Origin: an uncultured Pelagibacteraceae bacterium
GTDB taxonomy: Bacteria; Pseudomonadota; Alphaproteobacteria; Pelagibacterales; Pelagibacteraceae
Direction: 5' to 3'
Assembly (NCBI GenBank): GCA_902624465.1
Contig: CACNXP010000003.1
Span: 31,501-95,500, forward strand
Length of the DNA: 64,000 nucleotides
This document shows, one piece after another, positions 54,695 through 62,103 of the stretch; the first letter of the stretch is position 1; each line of letters begins with the position of its first letter. Made by a program: the position numbers and the translations under genes. A model generated the notes under the pieces. It saw only the letters and a program-made list of their open reading frames with translations. It was not told where the DNA came from and made no database searches.

Positions 54695-56734
54695 ATGAAT
54701 TACAGATCCCTTGTTTGGTATTCATCTCTTGCTATAGGTGAAGAAAAAAATAATTTTGTTGCGAGCTTTTTAAAAAAAAGTTGCGAATTACTAAATGAAG
54801 AGATTAACGAAGAAATAAAAAGAAAAAAATTACCATTTAATTTTGGTATAGACTTTATTCATATTCAAAGAGGCGAAGATGGCCTTAATCAATTATCAAA
54901 CAAATTTAATGAAATAAATGATCCTTTCTTTACCAATGGGCATTCAATAAATAAATATAATCCCTCAATAATCGACAAAATAAAAGATAAGAGTTTTTTT
55001 TATTTTCCACAAAACATAACTACAACAGGATTAAAAGATTTGGATCCTAATATTACAAAGAGAATATTCAAAGTCTCAAGAGCTGATCAACCAGCTAAAT
55101 TAAAATTTATCGATAATGAAATTCAAAATCATTCCTCAAGTAAAATTTATTTTTTTCATCAAGAATTAAGATTGGCTGAAAAGATGCTTGAAAAGCATAG
55201 TAATGATAAGAATTTTAATAGTTTTTCTTTTAAGGATTTTGATGAAACAAAAGCTGATGAAAAGGTAAAAACTATTCTAAAAGATTTAAAACCAGATGAT
55301 TTGATAGTTTTAGATCTTAATTTAAGCAGATTTAAATACGTATTTAATTATTTGCTAAACAACAATCTTAAAAATAAAGTTATCAGTACATTTGGTTCGA
55401 TTGAGAATAGATTTGAAAAAATAACATTTAACTTAATTCAATTAGTAGGTAATCATGGGATTCCATCTGTTTCAATTGAAGATCTTATGTCAAAAATTTA
55501 TGGTGAAAATGTTTCACCCACCGATAAAGCGTTATTACTTGATAGTACATTTAGACTTGAAATTCCTATAATTGCATTTCAGGCTTTAAAAAAATGTTAT
55601 TCCATTAATTCTGAGGAAATTGATGACGATAAAATTTTAGAGACTATTTTATCTTTTAATAATGAAAGTGATGTGTTTGTTGGAAAAAGAATCCAATATG
55701 GATTTAATCAAAACAATGAAAATATTTTAAAAGAAAATTATGCCTATTCATTTCCAAACTCACTGCAAAATGAGAAATATAAAATACCAAAAATTCTTTA
55801 TCCAACCCAGTATTGTACTGTAAATGGTGAAATTAAAAAATTCAGCACTGTTTATAATTATGTTGATGTACTGCGAGTAACAAATATAAATATTCAAGAA
55901 AAAACTTGGACTGCTGAGTTTTATCTTGATTTAGTCTCGCAATCAGACAATCCCTTAGATCAAATTATATTTAATAACTTGTCATCCACCAATGATAAGT
56001 TTTCATCCAAAGAAATTTGGCGAAGAAAAGATGATTTAGATTATAATACCGTTAGATACTATATAGTTGCTAATTTTGATTTCTTAGCGATTGCTGACAA
56101 TTATCCATTTGATTGGCAAAGTTTATATATTTCAATGACTTTAAAAGATAACTCAGAGCATATCTTGCAACCTATTCCTTTAGAGTTGGTGGATGATGAG
56201 TTTGAAATCAACGAATGGAATATCGAAAATGCTTTCTCTGGAATAAAATATAAAAAGAATTTTTTATATAAAGATACTGACCTAAAAAAAACAGTTACAG
56301 TAAATAGCGAGAATAGATTAGGCTGGATTGTAAAAAGAAAGAATACTGCTACTTTATTCAAAATTGGAATTCCAATGTTTTTCCTAATTTTTCTTGTGTA
56401 TTATTCAGTATTTTTAAGTTTTGATCAATCAGGTGAAAGTATTGGAATTTTAACAACTACTTTTTTATCCGCGATTGCACTTTACTTTTCTGTTGAAAAA
56501 CCTGAACCAAAAAAACTTACAATTATAGATATTATATTTATTTGGTTTTATATAGTTAATGGATTTACCATCACCGCATTTAGTTTATCTTCATTAATTA
56601 CAGAAAAAATTCATTATTATACAAGTGGTGCACTTAAATTTTTGATCCCTTTATCACTTGTTTCAATTGCAGTTTATTTGTCAAAAAGAGTTAAAAATAA
56701 TAGAAAAGATATTATTTTGGATAGAGATTTATAA
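54695..56734 (+). CDS. Binding-protein/pentameric ligand-gated ion channel fusion (candidate)
   Basis: Residues about 390-663 look like a Cys-loop-type ion channel. The ligand-binding beta sandwich holds the pro-loop signature YPFDWQ (470-475) in VANFDFLAIADNYPFDWQS, and four hydrophobic helices follow. M1 is about 555-575, M2 is SIGILTTTFLSAIALYFSV (582-600), M3 is about 607-634 and M4 about 647-663. Residues 1-370 resemble a type I periplasmic-binding protein: an opening VWYSSLAIGEE, then RIFKVSRADQPAKL near 123 and DLIVLDLNLSRF near 202. A glutamate at 581 just before M2 suggests cation selectivity. No signal peptide is seen, although canonical topology puts the N-terminus outside. The channel half is the firmer part. 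Confidence 0.68.
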   Translation: MNYRSLVWYSSLAIGEEKNNFVASFLKKSCELLNEEINEEIKRKKLPFNFGIDFIHIQRGEDGLNQLSNKFNEINDPFFTNGHSINKYNPSIIDKIKDKSFFYFPQNITTTGLKDLDPNITKRIFKVSRADQPAKLKFIDNEIQNHSSSKIYFFHQELRLAEKMLEKHSNDKNFNSFSFKDFDETKADEKVKTILKDLKPDDLIVLDLNLSRFKYVFNYLLNNNLKNKVISTFGSIENRFEKITFNLIQLVGNHGIPSVSIEDLMSKIYGENVSPTDKALLLDSTFRLEIPIIAFQALKKCYSINSEEIDDDKILETILSFNNESDVFVGKRIQYGFNQNNENILKENYAYSFPNSLQNEKYKIPKILYPTQYCTVNGEIKKFSTVYNYVDVLRVTNINIQEKTWTAEFYLDLVSQSDNPLDQIIFNNLSSTNDKFSSKEIWRRKDDLDYNTVRYYIVANFDFLAIADNYPFDWQSLYISMTLKDNSEHILQPIPLELVDDEFEINEWNIENAFSGIKYKKNFLYKDTDLKKTVTVNSENRLGWIVKRKNTATLFKIGIPMFFLIFLVYYSVFLSFDQSGESIGILTTTFLSAIALYFSVEKPEPKKLTIIDIIFIWFYIVNGFTITAFSLSSLITEKIHYYTSGALKFLIPLSLVSIAVYLSKRVKNNRKDIILDRDL

Positions 56735-56736
56735 GT

Positions 56737-57264
56737 ATGAATATTTCAAGAATAACTTATTTTAATATTGGTAATTCAGCTGATGAAGGCCAAGATTTTT
56801 TTGATGTTCTTAAAGCAGGTTTTGCAATTTTTTATGGTGAAGAAGAAATTGCTTTAGTAAAATTCCAAAGTTTAAATAAAAGTTATAAATTAGAGATTAA
56901 ACCAGAAGAATATGAATGGTGGGAAGATGCTGCAAAACATATAATGGAGGTGAATAAATTAGATACCAGTATAAATTTTTTAGCTGGCTTAATTAAATCT
57001 ACAGACCAAGAAGATAATGATGGCATGATTGATTTTAACAATGAGGATATACAATTAACTTTTGATTATGACAATGTAAATAGTGAATTATTTGATGTCG
57101 GTCTATTTTGCATGAAGCAAGAAGCGAAAGTAAGAAACTTTCCAAATCAAGATAGACTTATTTTGGAAAATGATAAAATAATTTTAGGCAAAGATAAAAT
57201 AAATATTTTAGACTTATTTGGGTCTATAGATGAATACGATTCTTTAATGGCTTATGTGAATTAA
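56737..57264 (+). CDS. Acidic 175-residue protein, unknown, downstream of channel
   Basis: No family is recognised. It is acidic and strand-rich, with no signal peptide and no membrane helix. It starts 2 bp after the channel gene stop, so it is almost certainly in the same transcript and may be a partner. A tryptophan pair with acidic neighbours (EYEWWEDAA) and a late DLFGSIDEYDS motif are the only visible landmarks. It is convergent with the 189-residue gene, 6 bp apart. Confidence 0.58.
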   Translation: MNISRITYFNIGNSADEGQDFFDVLKAGFAIFYGEEEIALVKFQSLNKSYKLEIKPEEYEWWEDAAKHIMEVNKLDTSINFLAGLIKSTDQEDNDGMIDFNNEDIQLTFDYDNVNSELFDVGLFCMKQEAKVRNFPNQDRLILENDKIILGKDKINILDLFGSIDEYDSLMAYVN

Positions 57265-57270
57265 TAGATA

Positions 57271-57840
57271 TTAATTTTTTTCTTTTAAATACCCCATCAC
57301 CTCATTAATGAAACTTGATACTTCTAATTTTGTTCCATTTATAAAGTGACCATCATCAAACATACAAGCTAAAAAGAATTCACTACCGTCGCTGGCATCT
57401 ACTGCTAATAAATCATAATTTTCAGTTGATGTGTTTGTTACTATAGCATCCATTTGAAAATCTTTTATATCAAATTTTAAATTTTTATTATCACCTTTAA
57501 TTTGCAAATTGTGAGAAGAATTATTGTAATAATAATAATATACAATTTTTATTTTTTTTTCTGAGGGCTCATCAATTAGATTACCTAAATTATTAATTGA
57601 GATGGATAAACCTTTATCGCTTTCATCATAGCTTTCTATTGAGTAATATTTTTCATTTAGATTTTGTTTATTATCATAGTCAATACTTCCCAAAATCATA
57701 TGGGCGGTTGATGAACTTTCACCACCTTCAATTACTTCATTTATAATATTTTGTAATTTGTCATTTGCAGAAACATCTGACTCCTTAAATTCCATATCGA
57801 AGAAAGTTAATTCTCTTGAAATCAAAGTAATTTCACTCAT
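57271..57840 (-). CDS. Acidic 189-residue protein, unknown
   Basis: No family is recognised. The protein is rich in D, E, N and S, with a run of five tyrosines (VYYYYYNNSS) and strand-like segments; it may be a beta-rich fold. There is no signal peptide. It lies between the channel operon and the RecB-like nuclease gene, on the opposite strand from both. Confidence 0.55.
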   Translation of the reverse strand: MSEITLISRELTFFDMEFKESDVSANDKLQNIINEVIEGGESSSTAHMILGSIDYDNKQNLNEKYYSIESYDESDKGLSISINNLGNLIDEPSEKKIKIVYYYYYNNSSHNLQIKGDNKNLKFDIKDFQMDAIVTNTSTENYDLLAVDASDGSEFFLACMFDDGHFINGTKLEVSSFINEVMGYLKEKN

Positions 57841-57917
57841 TTATATTATTATTTGTATTTTAAGAATTTTATTTTTTCAAGATTAGAATATAATGATAAT
57901 TTTATAAGATATAAAAA

Positions 57918-58694
57918 GTGGATAAAGAATTAATAAAAAAAGGTTTTAGAACAAGAAAAAACTCATTCTATCAAAAAGGATCTAATGAGCCTTTCACTAT
58001 AAGTAGATCAAAGTTCAGTAATTTTATTGATTGTAAAAGATGTTTTTATTTAGATCGAGTAAAAGGTTTAAAAGAACCCAGCATGCCTGGTTGGGCACTA
58101 AATACTGCTGTAGATGAATTATTAAAAAAAGAGTTTGATTATCATAGAAAAAAAAAATCTGCCCATCCTATTATGAAAGAATATAAATTGAATTTTATAC
58201 CTTTTGATCACAAAGATATTGATAAGTGGAGACAATCATTATCAAGTGGTATTTCATATTTAGATAAAGATACTAATTTAATTATTAAAGGTGGTATAGA
58301 TGATGTTTGGTTTGACCTTGATAGTAAGAAGTTAGTGGTTGTCGATTACAAGGCTCAATCAAATAGTAATCCTGTTGAACCAGTTTCTTATTTAGAAAAT
58401 CAATATCATCAAGGTTATAAAAGACAAATGGATATATATGTTCACATTTTGAGAAATATGAAATTTGATGTATCTGATAGATCTTACTTCCTTGTTTGTA
58501 ATGGAGAAAAAACACCAGAAAAATTTGATAAGAAAATTGAATTTACTACCACCTTGATTCCATATGATACTGATACCTCTTGGGTTTCCTCTAAAATTGT
58601 AGAAATGAAAAAAACATTGGAAAGCTCAAAAATACCTGAATATAATATTAATTGTGAAAGCTGCATTTATTTAGCAAGCTCTAAAACAATATGA
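57918..58694 (+). CDS. RecB/Cas4-like PD-(D/E)xK nuclease with four-cysteine site
   Basis: A 258-residue stand-alone nuclease of the PDDEXK_1 type. Motif II is IIKGGIDDVWFD (D128/D129) and the D-x-K pair is VVDYKA (D143, K145). The following KRQMDIYVHIL carries the conserved Gln (170) and Tyr (174) of RecB-family nucleases. Cysteines 39, 42 (DCKRC) and 246, 249 (CESC) could hold a 4Fe-4S cluster as in AddB or Cas4, but in a 2+2 arrangement. The GTG start is used. No CRISPR array or cas genes are nearby, so a general repair or processing role is likelier. Confidence 0.75.
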   Translation: MDKELIKKGFRTRKNSFYQKGSNEPFTISRSKFSNFIDCKRCFYLDRVKGLKEPSMPGWALNTAVDELLKKEFDYHRKKKSAHPIMKEYKLNFIPFDHKDIDKWRQSLSSGISYLDKDTNLIIKGGIDDVWFDLDSKKLVVVDYKAQSNSNPVEPVSYLENQYHQGYKRQMDIYVHILRNMKFDVSDRSYFLVCNGEKTPEKFDKKIEFTTTLIPYDTDTSWVSSKIVEMKKTLESSKIPEYNINCESCIYLASSKTI

Positions 58695-58879
58695 CTTACA
58701 AAGAATTAATTGAAGAGTGTAAAAAGAGAGGTTTTACGCTTGTAGATGATAATGGAAAGTTTTCTGTTTTAGATAAAAAAGGTAAAGAGTTTCCACTAAA
58801 TTCTGAAGACATGAAAAAGTACAAATCTGGCAAAGAAGAAGTGCCACCTTATTTTTTAGAATTTTTGGATGTGTTGTAA
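58691..58879 (+). CDS. Small 62-residue protein after RecB-like nuclease
   Basis: No family is recognised. Its ATG overlaps the nuclease stop (ATGA), so it is translationally coupled to it. The sequence is charged and compact (MTYKELIEECKKRGFTLVDD), probably a small alpha/beta domain, with no signal peptide. It could be an accessory or control subunit for the nuclease (inference). It ends 4 bp before the convergent umuC. Confidence 0.6.
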   Translation: MTYKELIEECKKRGFTLVDDNGKFSVLDKKGKEFPLNSEDMKKYKSGKEEVPPYFLEFLDVL

Positions 58880-58883
58880 AGTT

Positions 58884-60164
58884 TTAACCAACTCTTATTT
58901 TTGGTAGAGAATAAAAATCAGCCGTATCTATTTTAGAAGAATATTCTCTCCTCATATTCCATTTTTTGTGAACACCAGCGCTTGCAAGACTTAAAGTGGA
59001 TCTGCCATATCTATAATTAGTATTATCAATTGATCGCATTAAACTTTTTATTTTTTCATCTTTTTCAGATGAAAATAGATTTTTTCTACCATCGTCATTA
59101 CGCAGTCCTGTCAGCATTACACCTGCTTTTTGATAACGATAACCATTTTTGAATATGTTTTCCAGTATTGCAACTGCGGTTTTAACAGTTTCAATACTAT
59201 TGTTTGTTGCAATAGGAAAATCAATTGTTTTAGCATTTGAATAATAACCATAGTCTCTTTGAAAAGGACTGGTTCGAACAAAAACTGTAATTGCTTTTGC
59301 AACCAAAGACTCTGATCTAATTTTTTCAGATGCATTTAAACAATAGTTAGCAACTGCTTCTTTTAATTCTTGAAATTTTTCAATTCTTTTACCAAATGAT
59401 CTTGAAACTACACAGCTCTTTCTTTTGGTTTGCGTAGTTTCTAAATTGATACAAGGTATTCCTCTAAGTTCCATTGCAGTTCTAGAGCTTAAAACGTTAG
59501 AACATTTTTTGATCCAGGTATTGGATTTATTCTTAAGTTGCTTAGCATTATAAATACCATTTTTTTGATAGAATTTTGTCAGTTGTCTGCCAACACCCCA
59601 TACATCATTGATTTCAACTTTTTCTAAAATGGGGTCTAAATTTTCTATTCCAATTAAACTCGTTACCCCTGATTGTTTTTTCTTGGCAATATGATTTGCA
59701 ACTTTGCTTAAAGTTTTAGTTTTAGCAATACCGATACTGGTTGGAATACCAGTCCATTGTAAAACTGTTTCTCTAATTTCTCTACCAACTTTTTCAACTT
59801 CAGAGTCTGGAAAATTGGATAAATCTATAAATGCTTCATCGATAGAATACACTTCTATTTCAGTATTAAATCTTTTAAGTGTTCTCATTACTCTTCTAGA
59901 CAAATCGCCATATAAAGAATAATTTGACGAAAAAACCTCAACTTTATTTTTAACAATAATATCTTTTGCTTTAAAATAAGGTTCACCCATTTTGATCCCC
60001 AAAGCTTTTGCTTCATTGGATCTAGAAATAATACAACCATCATTATTTGATAGTACAACTACAGGTTTTTTTCTTATTCTTGGATTGAATAATCTTTCAC
60101 ATGAAACATAGAAAGAATTACAATCAACTAAGCCTATTTTTTTAGTACGTTGAATGGATGACAT
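58884..60164 (-). CDS. umuC: DNA polymerase V catalytic subunit UmuC
   Basis: Y-family error-prone polymerase. The 426 residues carry the palm motif VDCNSFYVSCERLFNP near residue 13, SNNDGCIISRSNEAKALGIK, SIDEAFIDL (catalytic Asp/Glu) near 104, IGIAKTKTLSKVANHIAKK near 142, and VSRSFGKRI. It overlaps umuD by 23 bp and is co-transcribed with it. The convergent small gene lies 4 bp downstream. Confidence 0.96.
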   Translation of the reverse strand: MSSIQRTKKIGLVDCNSFYVSCERLFNPRIRKKPVVVLSNNDGCIISRSNEAKALGIKMGEPYFKAKDIIVKNKVEVFSSNYSLYGDLSRRVMRTLKRFNTEIEVYSIDEAFIDLSNFPDSEVEKVGREIRETVLQWTGIPTSIGIAKTKTLSKVANHIAKKKQSGVTSLIGIENLDPILEKVEINDVWGVGRQLTKFYQKNGIYNAKQLKNKSNTWIKKCSNVLSSRTAMELRGIPCINLETTQTKRKSCVVSRSFGKRIEKFQELKEAVANYCLNASEKIRSESLVAKAITVFVRTSPFQRDYGYYSNAKTIDFPIATNNSIETVKTAVAILENIFKNGYRYQKAGVMLTGLRNDDGRKNLFSSEKDEKIKSLMRSIDNTNYRYGRSTLSLASAGVHKKWNMRREYSSKIDTADFYSLPKIRVG

Positions 60165-60537
60165 AAGTCACAACTCCCCAAATAAAGACGTCTTCTTCTT
60201 CATTTATCAAAATTCTATTAGAAAAATCTTTAGAGCCCGAGGATAGAAATTTTTTATCTCTTTCTTGAACTAAAGTTTTAACTACAAGCTCGTCATGAAC
60301 ATTGGCAATAACAGTTGAAAAGTTTTTTGGTTTTAAACTTTTGTCGACAACTAATAAATCCCCATCATTAATCCCAACATCGACCATAGATTTTCCCTGC
60401 ACTCGGATGATGAAAGTGGCAGGAACATTTTTGATTAAATGCATGTTCAGATCGATATCTTCTTCGATATAATCAGTGGCAGGCGATGGAAAACCAGCGC
60501 CAGCTTTATGCAGATAATAAGGAATAGTGAGCTTCAT
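60142..60537 (-). CDS. umuD: UmuD-type self-cleaving SOS protein
   Basis: S24-family protein that, after RecA-stimulated self-cleavage, forms UmuD'2 and activates UmuC. The catalytic serine is S50 (GKSMVDVGI) and the lysine K87 (VVKTL). AGFPSPATDYIEEDIDLN near residue 14 aligns with E. coli CGFPSPAADY. In E. coli the cut is at Cys24-Gly25; here it would be Ala14-Gly15, and the N-terminal arm is about 10 residues shorter. Ala-Gly is the LexA-type scissile bond, so cleavage is still plausible. Confidence 0.93.
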   Translation of the reverse strand: MKLTIPYYLHKAGAGFPSPATDYIEEDIDLNMHLIKNVPATFIIRVQGKSMVDVGINDGDLLVVDKSLKPKNFSTVIANVHDELVVKTLVQERDKKFLSSGSKDFSNRILINEEEDVFIWGVVTYVIHSTY

Positions 60538-60584
60538 GTTCTTGTTTTGTTCTTATTTGTAGCGCAGTTATACAATGCAGTCAA
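60538..60584 (-). promoter_or_regulatory. SOS (LexA) box and promoter of umuDC
   Basis: GTTC-N7-GTTC, the alphaproteobacterial LexA box, lies at 60538-60552 and directly abuts the umuD ATG. Reading on the minus strand, a -35 TTGACT (60579-60584) and a -10 TACAAA (60556-60561) are 17 bp apart, and the box begins 3 bp after the -10. LexA would cover the transcription start. The leader would be only about 10 nt, with no Shine-Dalgarno visible. Confidence 0.78.
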
Positions 60585-60700
60585 TAGGTTGTATTTTGAG
60601 TCCGTAATTGAATCAAAACTGAATCAAAACGTGAACATTGAAACTATATTTTGTATGCTTGTGGATAACTTCAACCAGAGATAGTTTAATTAGATAACAA

Positions 60701-61249
60701 ATGAAAAGAATTTTAGTAATTTTAATTTCAATATTAACTTTAAGTTCTCAAGCTATGGCATACGAAGAAGCAAATTATGAAATAGTAAAAGAAAATAAAG
60801 AATATGAAATCAGAAAATACACTGATCGTTTAGTCATTGAAACAAATTCCACACAAGGCAATGGTTTCAGAAAACTATTCAATTATATTTCAGGAAATAA
60901 TGAAGAAAAAAAAGAAATTAAGATGACAGTTCCTGTTACTCAAGAAATTAAAAATGGAAATATGACAATGCAATTTTATCTACCTTCAAAATTTAACAAA
61001 GATAATGCGCCAAAGCCATCCAATCCAGAAATAAAGGTTTTGACAATAGAAGGTGGTTACTATGCTGTTATTAAATATTCTGGACGATCTTCAGATCAAA
61101 ACTTTTTAAAGAATAAAGACATTTTAGAAAAACGGCTTAAACAAGATAATATTACTATTTTAAGTCCTCCAATAAGAGCATCATATAATTCGCCATTTAC
61201 TTTACCAATGTTAAAAAGAAATGAAGTAATGTATAGGATAGATTTATAA
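60701..61249 (+). CDS. SOUL-family heme-binding protein, secreted
   Basis: A 182-residue protein with a signal peptide (about residues 1-20, ending SQAMA). The SOUL/HBP fold is recognised from YEEANYEIVKENKEYEIRKY near residue 21, KIKMTVPVT-type (KEIKMTVPVTQEI) near 83, MQFYLPSKF, GGYYAVIKYSGR and the closing YNSPFTLPMLKRNEV. Family members bind heme or act in stress responses; here it would be periplasmic. It overlaps neither neighbour and begins an operon with the lipoprotein gene. Confidence 0.9.
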   Translation: MKRILVILISILTLSSQAMAYEEANYEIVKENKEYEIRKYTDRLVIETNSTQGNGFRKLFNYISGNNEEKKEIKMTVPVTQEIKNGNMTMQFYLPSKFNKDNAPKPSNPEIKVLTIEGGYYAVIKYSGRSSDQNFLKNKDILEKRLKQDNITILSPPIRASYNSPFTLPMLKRNEVMYRIDL

Positions 61250-61729
61250 ATGAAAAAAATTTTGATATTTTTATTTTTAAGTTTTTTTTTGCAAAGTTGT
61301 GCAAACGAATCTGGGGCAAGAATGGGATTATTCACAGCAAAAGCTCCAGTTGCAGTCACAATTAAAGGAGACATTTTTGTCGGCTGGACCGTTGGAGATA
61401 TAACAGGAACTGGAACAATAGATATACAATCCGCAATAGATCCAGAGAATACTTGTGTAGGAGAATGGAGATATACATCAAGCTGGTCCCTTGTTGGGAA
61501 AGGAACTGTTTCCTGCAAAGATGGAAGTCAAGGACAATTTAATTTTAAGGGTTTAACTAATCTTAAGGGATATGGTTATGGCAATAGCAACAGAGGCCCT
61601 GTCACTTTTACATATGGAATGACAGCTAAAGAGGCTGCAAAATATTTACAAAAGCCATTTCCTGAATTAGACAAGATAATTGAAGAAAATAAAAAAAGAG
61701 ATGAAGAAGAAAAAGAAAAATCGGTATAG
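61250..61729 (+). CDS. Lipoprotein, 159 residues, unknown
   Basis: Signal peptide with lipobox LQSC (Cys at residue 17). The mature region is glycine-rich and strand-like, with two cysteines (C68 and C84) that could form a disulfide (ENTCVGEWRYTSSWSLVGKG, then TVSCKDG). The C-terminus is a charged tail (KKRDEEEKEKSV). It starts right after the SOUL gene. No family is recognised. Confidence 0.7.
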   Translation: MKKILIFLFLSFFLQSCANESGARMGLFTAKAPVAVTIKGDIFVGWTVGDITGTGTIDIQSAIDPENTCVGEWRYTSSWSLVGKGTVSCKDGSQGQFNFKGLTNLKGYGYGNSNRGPVTFTYGMTAKEAAKYLQKPFPELDKIIEENKKRDEEEKEKSV

Positions 61730-61735
61730 AATTAA

Positions 61736-62098
61736 GTGAAAAAACTTGTTTGTCATTGTGGTGCTGTAGAGGCAGAAATAAATTTAGAGGGAGATCTAGC
61801 TAAAGTAATAAAATGTAATTGTTCTATTTGTAAAAGAAAAGGAGCAATCATGTCGATGGTAAAAAATGAAGATTTCAAAATTACTAAAGGTGAGGATAAA
61901 TTAAAACTTTATCAATTTCATTCGAAAGTAGCTAAACATTACTTTTGTTCTGACTGTGGGATTTACACACACCATAATCCAAGGATCAATCCGGCAATGA
62001 CAGGATTTAATGTCGGTTGTATTGATGAAATAAATACTTTCGATATGAAAGAAGTTCCAGTAAACGATGGTCAAAATCATCCATTGGATAAAAAATAA
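61736..62098 (+). CDS. GFA-family (Mss4-like) zinc protein
   Basis: A 120-residue protein of the glutathione-dependent formaldehyde-activating (GFA/Mss4-like) fold. The zinc cysteines appear as CHCG (residues 5-8), CNCSICKRKG near 28, and FCSDCGIYTHHNP near 70. GFA enzymes assist glutathione-linked formaldehyde detoxification, but most small members have unproven function. The start is a GTG. Confidence 0.85.
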   Translation: MKKLVCHCGAVEAEINLEGDLAKVIKCNCSICKRKGAIMSMVKNEDFKITKGEDKLKLYQFHSKVAKHYFCSDCGIYTHHNPRINPAMTGFNVGCIDEINTFDMKEVPVNDGQNHPLDKK

Positions 62099-62103
62099 TT
62101 TTC

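Noticed and set aside
57918..58694. CRISPR-associated Cas4
   Set aside because: No repeat array and no other cas genes are present in the window, and the cysteine pattern differs.
51000..58900. Prophage or transposon origin of the accessory region
   Set aside because: There are no phage structural genes, transposases, integrases or flanking repeats, and the base composition matches the surroundings.
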